Origin: Chara braunii
Taxonomy: Eukaryota > Streptophyta > Charophyceae > Charales > Characeae
Reading direction: 5' to 3'
DNA length: 26,248 nucleotides
NCBI GenBank assembly: GCA_003427395.1
Contig: BFEA01000718.1
Location: 698,748-724,995, forward strand
In this document: positions 7,174 to 14,994 of the stretch, one piece after another
Numbering within the stretch: position 1 is the stretch's first letter
Layout of the letters: the number at the start of each line of letters is the position of its first letter
Position numbers and translations under genes: made by a program
The notes under the pieces: model-generated
Told to the model about the DNA's origin: nothing
The model's database searches: none
Seen by the model: the letters and a program-made list of their open reading frames with translations, nothing else

Positions 7174-7582
7174 TTGTTCAGAACCTCTCGGTTCCGGCTC
7201 CTGCCATTCTGGGGAGCAACGGTCCGGTTCCTATCCCCCGGCAAGTCAAAGTTGAATACAAAAACCACACACACACGCTCCTCCCCATTCCGGTTGAGAG
7301 GCCCGAGTGGACGGCATTCATTACTTCCTTTGGGAAGGATATAAAATAGGTTTAATTTTAACGTTCCCATCTCCGCATGTCTCTGCGGCGCGCGACAAGG
7401 CGAAGCCTTACCTTTCACATCCGTTACTCCCGGACGCCACACGCGTTCGGACTAAAGCCTAAAAATTGTTTTTTGTCTCTCAGTCATGGGTCAGGTCTAA
7501 ATAAACTTTTGGCAAACGTCAGTCTCATCAAGTCCTTTAATCCAACGAAAAGTCAGACAACGTCCGACGTTTAAAATCCTCG

Positions 7583-7608
7583 GCAAATACCCTTGTCAGG
7601 GTATTTGC
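7583..7608. other. Perfect 10-bp hairpin
   Basis: GCAAATACCC, loop TTGTCA, GGGTATTTGC. No T run follows, so it is not called a terminator. The flanks 7609-8020 are non-coding with no recognised feature. Confidence 0.65.
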
Positions 7609-8022
7609 TCCGACACCGGGTTTCCGGGTTCCCTCTCAACTTTGGACTTAGTGCTTAACCAGAAAGAAACCTGGCCAACCACATGGTTAACAAGAAACCT
7701 CGTTATCCAAATGGCTAACTCATGTCAGTGAGCCAGCACCAGCAAAGAGCAAGCCACTGAAATGCCTCAACAGCCAAAGATGCAAAGGTGTGAGGAAACT
7801 CTGCATGTTGCCACACATTTCCTTCATGGTGAATTCATCCGAACAAAGTGCAAGGAAAATGAGCAAGAGCGATAAACAGAAAACCAAGTTGCAAAATCAC
7901 GCAGAAGTCCAGATAGTCGTGTACTAAACAGAGAGCTCAAATGCACCAAGATTCCATCCAAATAAGAGCGGTACAATGAACTCGTGAGCCAATGTCCAAG
8001 CCCTTAGGCCACTTTCACCCCA

Positions 8023-8093
8023 TCCCACTTAGCCTTATGGTTAGGTGTTTGCCTGCCGAGCCGAGAGTTGCGTGTTCGAGTCCTGAATTCGAC
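8023..8093 (+). repeat. tRNA-Gly(GCC)-like SINE head
   Basis: Counting tRNA positions from the B box TGTTCGAGTCC (8073-8083, 10 of 11) puts an A-box-like TAGCCTTATGGT at 8030. The D stem GCCT/AGGT pairs. An anticodon stem of 4 of 5 pairs encloses the loop CTGCCGA, with T at position 33 and anticodon GCC. The variable loop is 5 bases. The acceptor stem does not pair and the T stem is poor, so it is not a working tRNA. It best fits a SINE head derived from a tRNA, possibly tRNA-Gly. Confidence 0.55.
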
Positions 8094-8134
8094 ATACACA
8101 CCAACACAGTATCCAATGTTGCTCCTACTGTATG

Positions 8135-8155
8135 GCGCCCAGCGCCCAGCGCCCA
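8135..8155 (+). repeat. Three tandem GCGCCCA units
   Basis: An exact heptamer repeat just downstream of the tRNA-like element. The stretch 8156-8940 is GC-rich and contains short hairpins (for example GGGCGC-TAA-GCGCCC at 8378-8392) but no recognisable gene. Open frames on both strands there are short and motif-free. Confidence 0.7.
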
Positions 8156-8946
8156 GGCTACTCTACTCAGCCTATCTATCCTATCTACATTCGTGCAACA
8201 GGCTCACTTCGCCGTCGCAGACCAATGTACATGACGTCAACACCAATGCCAACCTCCCACATACACCAGGTACGTTCTCTCGTCTCTCCTCATCAGACCC
8301 TGTCCACCCATTCATGCACCTCCTTCCTGAAGACCACCGTCGCCCATCACCTGCCCGCGCCCCTGCAGCCCAGCTATGGGCGCTAAGCGCCCCGCTGCCC
8401 TGCAGCACCCCACTTCACCTCACAGCGCCTTATGCTCCCCAGCCAGCAGCGCTGATGCAGACACTTGCGCACCGCCGCAGCAGCGTGTCCGCATTACCTG
8501 CCTAGGCCAGAATGACTTCCCCTGGCCGGCCTCCTCCCTATATGGGAGTAGCTGCCCTGCTGGGCTGCATGGTCCTGACCGAAGAAGTTTCCAGTAGCTT
8601 CTGGCCGAGCCCCAGTGTCTGCGCCCAGGCCCATTCCTACAGTTAAGGGCATGGGCCCTCTTCGGTTGGGCACCTTCAGGATGCCTCCAGGCTCCAAGTG
8701 TTTGCCGTCTTTGCATTGGCCCGCGGAGTAGGTATGACGACAATGCTCCATTCTAATTGGCCCACCGCCACTTCGTCATGTGTCGGCCTCACACTGTGTG
8801 TGCCCAGGGCGTAACCACGTGCGTCCTGGGCTCAACTGCTTGACGCAGCTGCTGCTTCTGGAAGAGCCCAGGGAGAGGCTCAGGTTGCACTTCAACCAAC
8901 TGGCGTGCAACAACTGTCTGATACCCACATTCTAAAATGCAGAGAT

Positions 8947-8995
8947 AAGGGCCTCTTGTGGATATTCAGGCCCGCCTTCACTTAGGGCGGGCCCG
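8947..8995. repeat. Dispersed repeat copy shared with 8-45
   Basis: It contains the 17-bp block identical to 24-40, with related sequence before it. It sits directly before the CTT-rich tract. Confidence 0.5.
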
Positions 8996-9012
8996 CCAAA
9001 CTTGCGGAAGGC

Positions 9013-9283
9013 AACGTTTTTTTTTTTTCTTTTTTCTTCTTCTAGCTAATCCTCCTCCTCTTCTTCTTCTTCTTCTTCTTCTCCTGCTGCTATCCCCGCA
9101 CCGGTAGCCATATCCATAGCCATACTGCGGCTTTTGTTGTTCTTCTTCGTCATCTTCTTCCCCTTGTCCCTCCTTGTTGGCAGCCATAGCCACAGCGTGT
9201 GATTTTTTTCTTCTTCTTCTGTGTCTTCATCCTGTTCTTCTTCTTCTTCTTCTTCCTCTTCCTCTTCTTCTTCTTCTTCTTCT

Positions 9284-9322
<39 letters not shown>

Positions 9323-9850
9323 GCTATCCCCCACACCGGTAGCCATATCCATAGCCATAGTTAGACTTCTTTTTTTTTTTTTTTTTTACTGCGGCTTTTG
9401 TTGTTCTTCTTCGTCTTCTTCTTCCCATTGTCCCTTCTTCTTCTTCTTCTTTTTCTTCTTCTTCTTCTTCTTCTTCTTCTTCTTCTTCTTCCTCCTCCTC
9501 CTCTTCTTCTTCTTTTTTTTTTTTTTTCTACTTCTTCTTCTTCTTCTTCTTCGAGTCTGCCCCTTTATCGTAGTCATAGCCAAAGCCGACGAAGATTTTT
9601 ATTTATTATTTTAAGTTCTTCTTCTTCTTCTTCTTCTTCTTCTTCTTCTTCCCCCACGTTGGTAGCCATAGCCACAGGCGAAGTTTTTTTTTTTCTTCTT
9701 TTTTCCACTTATTCTTGTTGATCTTTGTCCAGCAGTCCCGTCGTCATCCTCCAACTGTAGCCATAGCCACAACCGACGTTTATTTTTACCTTCAAAAAGT
9801 CGCTCCTCTTCCTCCTCCTCCTCTTCTACTTCCTCTTTTTCCTATTCTTG
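9013..9850 (+). repeat. Degenerate CTT microsatellite field with ATAGCC-rich islands
   Basis: CTT arrays (about 9050-9080, 9235-9287, 9435-9510, 9530-9551, 9618-9650) and T runs are separated by islands carrying GTAGCCATAGCCA-type words (9101-9125, 9182, 9336-9360, 9660, 9755). An exact (CTG)11 lies at 9288-9320. One island (about 9090-9155) is duplicated at 9325-9415 with a T-rich insertion. Long poly-Leu/Phe, poly-Glu and poly-Lys/Arg frames here are low-complexity artefacts. Confidence 0.9.
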
Positions 9851-10062
9851 TTGTTCTCATATCTCACCAGTGGCCATGCCGGGGGGGCGATGAAGAACGA
9901 GGCAGTTGGGGAAGAGCAACAGCAGCGGCAAAGGCGATAGGACCTCCAGTGCCTGTTGTTGACAAGCCTGAATCGAGTACGCGAAGGACAACATCTGCAT
10001 TGGCTACTTCAGTTGGCGGGGGGAAGGAGCCCACCCCAGGAACCGACGCAAGCTTGTTCTAG

Positions 10063-10605
10063 GGGAAGAGTGAGGCGGCACATGTTGCACTGCGAAAGAA
10101 AAACAAGGTTTGGATCCGGTGTGAGCAGGGACAGGAGGTAGCTACTTCGAAAGGGATGGGGGAGTACTGCGTCAAGTACAGGTTGTGCTCGACAATCTGG
10201 AGGGGGTCGGCAAGTAAAACTGCCGAGCATTTATTGAAGCCGATGAAGCCGTCTGCACTACGGACATGTGAGATAGTCCACACTTTGGTTGCTGGCGGTG
10301 CTAAAGTGCAGCCAAACGACAAGAACACGAAGTACTTGTTGAGGAATTACAAGGGAGGCGAGGCCGAATCAGATGTACATCTTGGTCATGCATCATGTGG
10401 AGAGGAAGGCTTGGAAGATCCGCAGACAGATGAGCCCCAGCCACCGCCTGTTGCAGGGTGGGCAGTTGCCGACATTGCAAACATGCTTGCTGATGCACTT
10501 GATGAGGCTGTCGAGGGTGGACGTGCGGTGGAGGGCAGAGGCGGTGAGAAAGGGCAAGGGTTGACAACACGAACGACCACCTTGAGACAGACCACTGTGC
10601 GATAG
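10063..10605 (+). CDS. hAT transposase N-terminal segment with BED-like zinc finger
   Basis: This stretch lies between two in-frame TAG codons; its first ATG is at 10156. It carries VWIRCEQ, then YCVKYRLCSTIWRG, then AEHLLKP and ALRTC. It resembles the C2HC or C2H2 BED finger that binds transposon ends in hAT proteins (Cys-x2-Cys, a tryptophan or glycine turn, His, then Cys). The expected first cysteine of the CxxC pair is Tyr in KYRLC (TAC, one base from TGC). The Cys three residues before that Tyr could substitute, or the finger may be dead. After it comes a Pro/Glu/Gly linker (DEPQPPPVAG) and a Thr/Arg stretch leading into the DUF659 start. It is probably not translated on its own. Confidence 0.6.
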   Translation, partial: GKSEAAHVALRKKNKVWIRCEQGQEVATSKGMGEYCVKYRLCSTIWRGSASKTAEHLLKPMKPSALRTCEIVHTLVAGGAKVQPNDKNTKYLLRNYKGGEAESDVHLGHASCGEEGLEDPQTDEPQPPPVAGWAVADIANMLADALDEAVEGGRAVEGRGGEKGQGLTTRTTTLRQTTVR

Positions 10606-10608
10606 TGG

Positions 10609-12189
10609 GTGGACAATACGGCGCAGAAGAAGTTGGACATTGCGTGGGCAGAGGCCATGTTCAGGGCTGGTATTGCTTTCAATTTCTTGAACATGGACAC
10701 GACTCATATATTGCATGTCGTGTACCTAGAGGTAGCCAACTCGAGGCCAAAGGTGAAGCTCCCATCGTACAACTACATGAGGACGGTCATTTTAGACATC
10801 ATCTACATGAAGATCCAAAAGGAGGTGACCCCGATGACGAGTTGCTGGGACTCGACTGGATGCACGTTCATCACTGATGGGTCAACTGACCGCAAGAATC
10901 GGCCAGTGATGAACTTCTTGGCGGCGAGAGAGCAAGGGGCCGTGCTCGTGACGACGGTGACAAGGAGTGGTAGGAAGAAGAATGCGGTGGTGTTGGCAAA
11001 GTTGTGGGAGCAGGTAATGAGGGAGATTGGACTACATCGCATCAACACGATATGCACCGACAACGCTGAAGTTAACAAGAAGGCGGCGCATATCCTAGAA
11101 CGGCGCAAGGACAAGGACGTGGCCAGAATTCCATGGGTTCCTTGTGGGGCACACTGTTGGAGTCTCCTTCTGAAGGATGTGGCCAACCTATCGTGGATCA
11201 AGGGCACAGTGAAAACCGCGAAAACAATCGTGAAGTTCATCCGGAATCATCACGCCACACACGACTTGATGATGACTGTCGATGACACGTTGTCCTTACT
11301 TCGTCTGACTGAAGTGCGGTTCGGATTTGTGTATCAAATGCTCCAATGGCTAGCTGACAGAGAGGATGTTCTTATCGAGATGGTGGATGGGAGGTCAGCT
11401 GGAAAGTGGGGAGCGTTGAGATGGTCAGGGGAAAAGTTGCGCAGGAGAGCCGACCTCGTGTACTACAAAGTGAGGTCCGAGGTATGGTGGCCGCAGTTGA
11501 GAGAGATAGTGGACATCATGAAACCGATCTTCCAGTTGCGGAAGAGAATGAACGCAGAAGGAACGCCTCCCACCAATCTTGTTGAGTGTGATGATATGGT
11601 TGGGCGGAAATTGACGAATGTGGTGTTGACGAAGGAGCGGGAGGATGTCATGGAGACGGTGCGTGACCGCGTGCAAATGATGAGGCAACCGGTTCATGCA
11701 GCTGCATTCGTTCTTGATCCACGACAGAGGAATGAACGTTGGCTCTCCGATCAGAATAGTGCAGTGATGCAAAATGCAATGCGCTNCTTCTTGAGGCAGA
11801 TTGGGGTTGAGTGGAACAACAAGGCACATTCTGACCTATGGGGGGAACTGATGGACTTCCAGAAGCAGCCCGCGAGGGTTGCGACAGAGAATGTGTGCAC
11901 GGAGCCCAGAAAAGCTATGAAGAAGTGGAAGGATGAGCACATGCGGGAACAACCGGCGGTGGACGATGTGAAGAGGCTTAACCCTGTGACCTGGTGGGCA
12001 GCATATGGCGGGGATGTCCCAACCCTTCAGGCAATTGCAATCAAGGTCATGGGGATGTGGAGCACAACGACCCCCGCTGAGTGCAACTGGGCATCCATGG
12101 ACTTCGTCCACACGAAGAGACGAAACAGTTTGTCCCCCGCATCCCTCGAGAAGCTCGTCTATATACATTGGAACATGCAGTTGTTGTGA
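10609..12189 (+). CDS. hAT transposase core: DUF659 and dimerisation region
   Basis: This is the longest unbroken piece, 526 codons counted from just after the TAG; its first ATG is at 10657. Residues about 10-85 are the DUF659 N-part (AWAEAMFRAGIAFN). ITDGSTDRKNRPVMNF (Asp90) and ICTDNAEVNKKAA (Asp151) correspond to the first two acidic residues of the hAT RNase-H-like catalytic fold. WVPCGAHCWSLLLKDV (176-191) is the conserved C-x2-H-C block. WWAAYGGDVPTLQAIAIKV and PAECNWASMDFVHTKRRN are the hAT dimerisation region. Its Glu491 is in the place of the conserved Glu of the S-E-R motif, and the following Arg is replaced by Cys. The family role is cut-and-paste transposition in the nucleus. Codon 393 is ambiguous because of an N at 11786. 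It ends at a TGA that interrupts the frame, not at the natural end. Confidence 0.9.
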   Translation: MDNTAQKKLDIAWAEAMFRAGIAFNFLNMDTTHILHVVYLEVANSRPKVKLPSYNYMRTVILDIIYMKIQKEVTPMTSCWDSTGCTFITDGSTDRKNRPVMNFLAAREQGAVLVTTVTRSGRKKNAVVLAKLWEQVMREIGLHRINTICTDNAEVNKKAAHILERRKDKDVARIPWVPCGAHCWSLLLKDVANLSWIKGTVKTAKTIVKFIRNHHATHDLMMTVDDTLSLLRLTEVRFGFVYQMLQWLADREDVLIEMVDGRSAGKWGALRWSGEKLRRRADLVYYKVRSEVWWPQLREIVDIMKPIFQLRKRMNAEGTPPTNLVECDDMVGRKLTNVVLTKEREDVMETVRDRVQMMRQPVHAAAFVLDPRQRNERWLSDQNSAVMQNAMRXFLRQIGVEWNNKAHSDLWGELMDFQKQPARVATENVCTEPRKAMKKWKDEHMREQPAVDDVKRLNPVTWWAAYGGDVPTLQAIAIKVMGMWSTTTPAECNWASMDFVHTKRRNSLSPASLEKLVYIHWNMQLL

Positions 12190-12855
12190 GCTCGACACCA
12201 CAAGGACAGCGGGTTCGTTGATGTCTGGGATTCATTATTCGAGCCAGTCATGGAGCCACAACAGAATGATGGGTCGACGTTGGTGACCGATACTGAGGAT
12301 GCTGTTGAGAAAGAGGACGAGGAGATGAGGCAAAGGAACATGGCGAAGGCTCCAAGAAACAGGATCCCCCAAAACCTTTTCGATTCCGACACTAGTGACA
12401 GCAGCGACCTTGAGGATATGGTGTGGAAAGGGAAGTGCTGGAATGAGTCATCATCTGAGAACTACAGCGAGGATGATGACTCCGATTTCGAGCTCGGTGT
12501 GGTGCCTGCAGTCCGGGCAACCACGTATGTTGGTAGGCGAACTCAACGACAGGACAAGGATCTCGAGGTTGAGCCTACGTCGGTCGTCGATAGAGTGGAC
12601 ATGAACGTAGAGTTTTTGCTGCACCGCCATGATGACCCGGACGAGGAAGAGGCCACCCGTGCAAAGAAGATGGTGTACAGGGATCATGCACTCGTGGACA
12701 GGCGGGTCGCTGAGGAGGAGGCCCGTCGTGCAGCGATCCCTACCCGCAGGGAGAGGGAGAGGCGTGCTGCACAACAGGAAAAGCGCGAGGGCGAGGCCTT
12801 GAAGGAAATGGACGGGGATATCCAGCCTGCCATGGACACGGGCGAGCAGCAGTAA
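12190..12855 (+). CDS. hAT transposase C-terminal tail, acidic and charged-helix part
   Basis: It continues the transposase frame directly after the TGA; the first internal ATG is 12250. It begins ARHHKDSGFVDVWDSLFEP, a normal continuation of the dimerisation domain. It then has acidic, Ser-rich stretches (SDTSDSSDLED, YSEDDDSDFE) and a highly charged helical segment rich in Glu and Arg (EEEARRAAIPTRRERERR). It ends at TAA 12853-12855. No separate enzyme domain is recognised. It is probably a disordered tail with a nuclear or interaction role, by inference from composition. Confidence 0.6.
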   Translation, partial: ARHHKDSGFVDVWDSLFEPVMEPQQNDGSTLVTDTEDAVEKEDEEMRQRNMAKAPRNRIPQNLFDSDTSDSSDLEDMVWKGKCWNESSSENYSEDDDSDFELGVVPAVRATTYVGRRTQRQDKDLEVEPTSVVDRVDMNVEFLLHRHDDPDEEEATRAKKMVYRDHALVDRRVAEEEARRAAIPTRRERERRAAQQEKREGEALKEMDGDIQPAMDTGEQQ

Positions 12856-13320
12856 GGGGAGCCCGCAAAAGCAGCAGTAGAGCAGCAAGCAGCAGTTGCC
12901 ATGTACACGCGCAGGCCCCGCCCATGTGTGGAGCAAGAAGTGGGAGTGGAGGGAGAGACCACCGACCAGCAGGTTGCAATTAGCAAGAGGGGGAAGGAGC
13001 AGCAGGAAGAGCAGCAGGCCGCAGAGGACATTGACACCCCCCCTTTCCCTGAATTGAACGATGCTCTCCACCATGACAACCTCTGGAAGAGCAGGGCAGG
13101 CAGGAAGAGGAAGGCAACAGTGGAGGAGTCCCCCAAAGCACCCCGGCGCGGCCGTGGAAGGCCCAGAAAAAAAATGACAGTCGAGAAGACTGCGTCGCAG
13201 CACGGACATCGCAACACTACGGCTCGCAAGAAGCGTGTCACTAGTGATGATCACCCGGATAGCGATGGCAGTCCCCCGCAGTCACTTGATGGGGGGATCA
13301 GCCCATGCCAGTCCGATTAA
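12856..13320 (+). CDS. hAT transposase extreme C-terminus with AT-hook
   Basis: Same frame, after the TAA; the first ATG is 12901 and it ends at TAA 13318-13320. It is Gln/Glu-rich (EQQEEQQAAED). Near 13141-13173 it carries PRRGRGRPRKK, a canonical AT-hook (Arg-Gly-Arg-Pro core with flanking basics) that binds the minor groove of AT-rich DNA in known proteins. A basic Arg/Lys tail and a Ser/Pro/Asp end (DDHPDSDGSPPQS) follow. It is likely the original C-terminus of the transposase and not an independent gene. Confidence 0.55.
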   Translation, partial: GEPAKAAVEQQAAVAMYTRRPRPCVEQEVGVEGETTDQQVAISKRGKEQQEEQQAAEDIDTPPFPELNDALHHDNLWKSRAGRKRKATVEESPKAPRRGRGRPRKKMTVEKTASQHGHRNTTARKKRVTSDDHPDSDGSPPQSLDGGISPCQSD

Positions 13321-13346
13321 GGGATCAAGGGACAGAAGTCCCAAAT

Positions 13347-13350
13347 TGTG

Positions 13351-13434
<84 letters not shown>

Positions 13435-13513
13435 NNNNNNNNNNNNNNNNNNNNNNNNNNNNNNNNNNNNNNNNNNNNNNNNNNNNNNNNNNNNNNNNNN
13501 NNNNNNNNNNNNN

Positions 13514-13544
<31 letters not shown>
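13347..13544 (+). repeat. (TG)n-(AG)n compound microsatellite with assembly gap
   Basis: TG dinucleotides run 13347-13418 with one TGCG interruption, then AG from 13419. Seventy-nine N occupy 13435-13513, and AG resumes to 13544. The N stretch is presumably unresolved AG repeat, so its true length is unknown. Confidence 0.95.
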
Positions 13545-13546
<2 letters not shown>

Positions 13547-13620
13547 CATTTTGTGAACAGGAATGATGATCCCAAACTCCCCAGAGCACGTTCGGTGCTG
13601 CATAACTTCTTTTTCGATGT

Positions 13621-13634
13621 CTTCTTCTTCTACC

Positions 13635-13665
<31 letters not shown>

Positions 13666-13668
13666 CTC
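13621..13668 (+). repeat. CTT microsatellite
   Basis: Nearly pure CTT with one TACCA interruption, inside the non-coding 3' part of the hAT element. A second short CTT run is at 13698-13710. Confidence 0.9.
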
Positions 13669-13908
13669 CTTGCTATGTAGCCTTGTGAGGTATGGCTTCT
13701 TCTTCTTCATGTTTTCAGCCGCTGCAGGTATGCATCAGTCAGTGTTGGCAGGAGGACAGGTACGCTGCAACCACCCCCATGGAAAAAACAATTTGCACAT
13801 CTATCTTTTCTCTGCGGATTCGGGGAGATCTCGACAAGCGCAGTCCAATCCCATCACCACAAAAAAAAATAAAAAAAAATCAACCCGGTTTTGGGCCCAA
13901 CCAGATTT

Positions 13909-13987
13909 CCGGTTGGACCACCGGGGTTCCAACCGGCCCGGTTGGATCTGGTCCGGTCCAACCGGCCGGTGGCCAGCGCAGCCCTGA
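13909..13987 (-). repeat. Candidate hAT 3' end: subterminal motifs and terminus
   Basis: The 9-mer CCGGTTGGA occurs at 13909-13917 and 13938-13946, and its reverse complement at 13928-13936 and 13957-13965. The spacing is regular (19, 10 and 19 bases between starts). Read from 13987 leftward, the end is CAGGGCTGCGCTGGCC. hAT transposases are known to bind short subterminal repeats next to a terminal inverted repeat. ACATAATG at 13988-13995 would be the 8-bp target duplication if the boundary is right; no second copy was found. Confidence 0.5.
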
Positions 13988-14079
13988 CATAATGATGTTT
14001 TTTCAACTTTTTTCAACGTATTTCAACTTATTTACACTTTTTCAACTTTTTTGGACCTTTGGTGGTACCTTTCTGATGA

Positions 14080-14697
14080 ATTGGCAATTTCCATGTCGTA
14101 TTCTTAATGGTGCAAGGCCTCCCACGTTTGTATACTTGCGCAGAGGATGTGTGCACACCAGTTTGCCTTCGGGCACAATGCACCTTATACCTTGTATATA
14201 TTCTTTCACTTGTGCTCATTCATATGCATTCAACAGTTGTTTACAGGAGAGGAGGGGGAGACAGACAGAGAAAAGGAAGTGACAGAGGAAAGAAAAGGGA
14301 AAGGAAGCAGGGAAGACCCCATTAGTTCCTGAATATTCACCAGCACAGCAGTCTGCCAGAGACTGACATGAAAGGCAGTGGCGACTCATGGCTCGAGTTA
14401 TAGAGCAAGACAAATCAAGGAGGAAGTACTGCCTAAGAAGGAGCAGGAGGTGTTGCCTATGGTGGGTACCCCGCCCTACCGACCCACCAGTGTTTAACGG
14501 GGGAAACTGTTCTCACTGGTGGTTTGTTAATATGGTGTGCACTCTATGGAATGATGCAATTTTTGGTTAAAAAGGCCTTACGGGTTTTCTTATAAATAGC
14601 ATTAAAAAAACGCTGAAATTTTGGGTCTCGACCAGGCTGGAGCGGTTCCGGTGTGGTCTGTGGAAGCACTGCATCCAATCCTCGCAGTTACAGTCAC
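14080..14697 (+). repeat. Composite dispersed repeat, copy alpha
   Basis: Modules in order: CATGTCGTATTCTTAATGGTGCAAGGCC-like start (14092-14119), purine-rich tract (14240-14322), AGAGACTG block (14354), TTGCCTATGGTG (14454-14465), GGCCTTACGGG with an AT-rich stretch (14574-14620), and CTGTGGAAGCACTGCATCC (14659-14677). The same modules recur in copies near 15000-15300 and 18273-18760. No reading frame is conserved between copies, so it is non-coding repeat DNA. Confidence 0.55.
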
Positions 14698-14791
14698 TGT
14701 GTATGAATTGCGCAGCACAGTCTGACATCACATACAACATGGTTCCCAATAGCCACGAACACTGTGGAGCCTTCTTTTTACGGCTACCTTG

Positions 14792-14956
14792 GCACGACTT
14801 CACTCCAGTCACTAGCCCTGCCTTCGGCATCCCGAAGTCTTTACCCTAACCTTCACTGGATGCCGAAGGCAGGGCTAGTGACTTAGGGTAACGACTTCGG
14901 GCACGACAGGGTAACGACTTCGGGCACGACTTCACTCCAGTCACTAGCCCTGCCTT
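14792..14956. repeat. Perfect 24-bp foldback inside a 33-bp direct repeat
   Basis: Arms 14809-14832 and 14858-14881 are exact reverse complements (24 bp) around a 25-base loop. The segment 14792-14824 is repeated directly at 14924-14956. Between them the 23-base unit that starts AGGGTAACGACTTCGGG is tandemly repeated exactly (14885-14907 and 14908-14930). A decayed third unit starts near 14972. The structure combines inverted and direct duplication, as template switching during replication would give. Confidence 0.85.
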
Positions 14957-14994
14957 AGTCAATTGAAGGTTAGAGTAACGACTTCGAGCATGGT

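Larger units (their letters stand above)
9876..13320 (+). pseudogene. hAT transposase pseudogene, full extent
   Basis: One frame runs through to the TAA at 13318-13320. It is broken by TAG (10060-10062), TAG (10603-10605), TGA (12187-12189) and TAA (12853-12855). Recognisable sequence continues across the stops in the same frame. Flanking residues at 10603 (TTVR / WVDNTAQKK) and 12187 (NMQLL / ARHHKDSGFVDVWD) read as one protein. The likely start is ATG at 9876 in a CCATGCC context. The seven-G run just after it shifts the frame; with six G, MPGGDEERGS would join the long frame. A single N lies at 11786. The order is BED-like finger, DUF659, RNase-H-like core, dimerisation region, acidic and basic tail, AT-hook. 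At about 1,145 codons it is longer than typical hAT transposases because of the tail. Spliced introns hiding the stops cannot be excluded, but no convincing splice pairs were seen. Confidence 0.8.
9876..13987 (+). mobile_element. hAT-superfamily DNA transposon (DUF659 type)
   Basis: The element is defined by a long degenerate transposase frame (to 13320) and a candidate 3' terminus at about 13987. Read on the minus strand, the terminus begins CAGGGCTG, matching the CA-GG style of hAT ends. Four copies of a 9-bp motif lie in alternating orientation just inside it (13909-13965). The 5' terminus is not resolved, because the upstream DNA is CTT microsatellite and no matching inverted repeat was found. 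The start given is the putative ATG. The non-coding 3' part contains a GT/GA microsatellite with a sequence gap and a CTT array. Confidence 0.85.

Noticed and set aside
7583-7608. Intrinsic transcription terminator
   Set aside because: No T run follows the hairpin, and the setting is eukaryotic nuclear DNA.
8023-8093. Functional tRNA-Gly(GCC)
   Set aside because: D arm and anticodon loop fit, but the acceptor stem is unpaired and the T stem has several mismatches.
9046-9614. Long poly-Glu, poly-Leu/Phe and poly-Lys open frames on both strands
   Set aside because: They are produced by CTT/GAA microsatellites, overlap each other on both strands and contain no domain.
10603-12855. Alternative genetic code or U-to-C RNA editing removing the four stops
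   Set aside because: All three stop codons are used and the frame also ends at TAA. U-to-C editing in plants is an organelle process. A decayed transposon is far simpler, although RNA data could test it.
14885-14930. Interstitial telomere repeats (TAGGGTAA-like words)
   Set aside because: The unit is a 23-mer occurring twice, not a 7-bp telomeric array.
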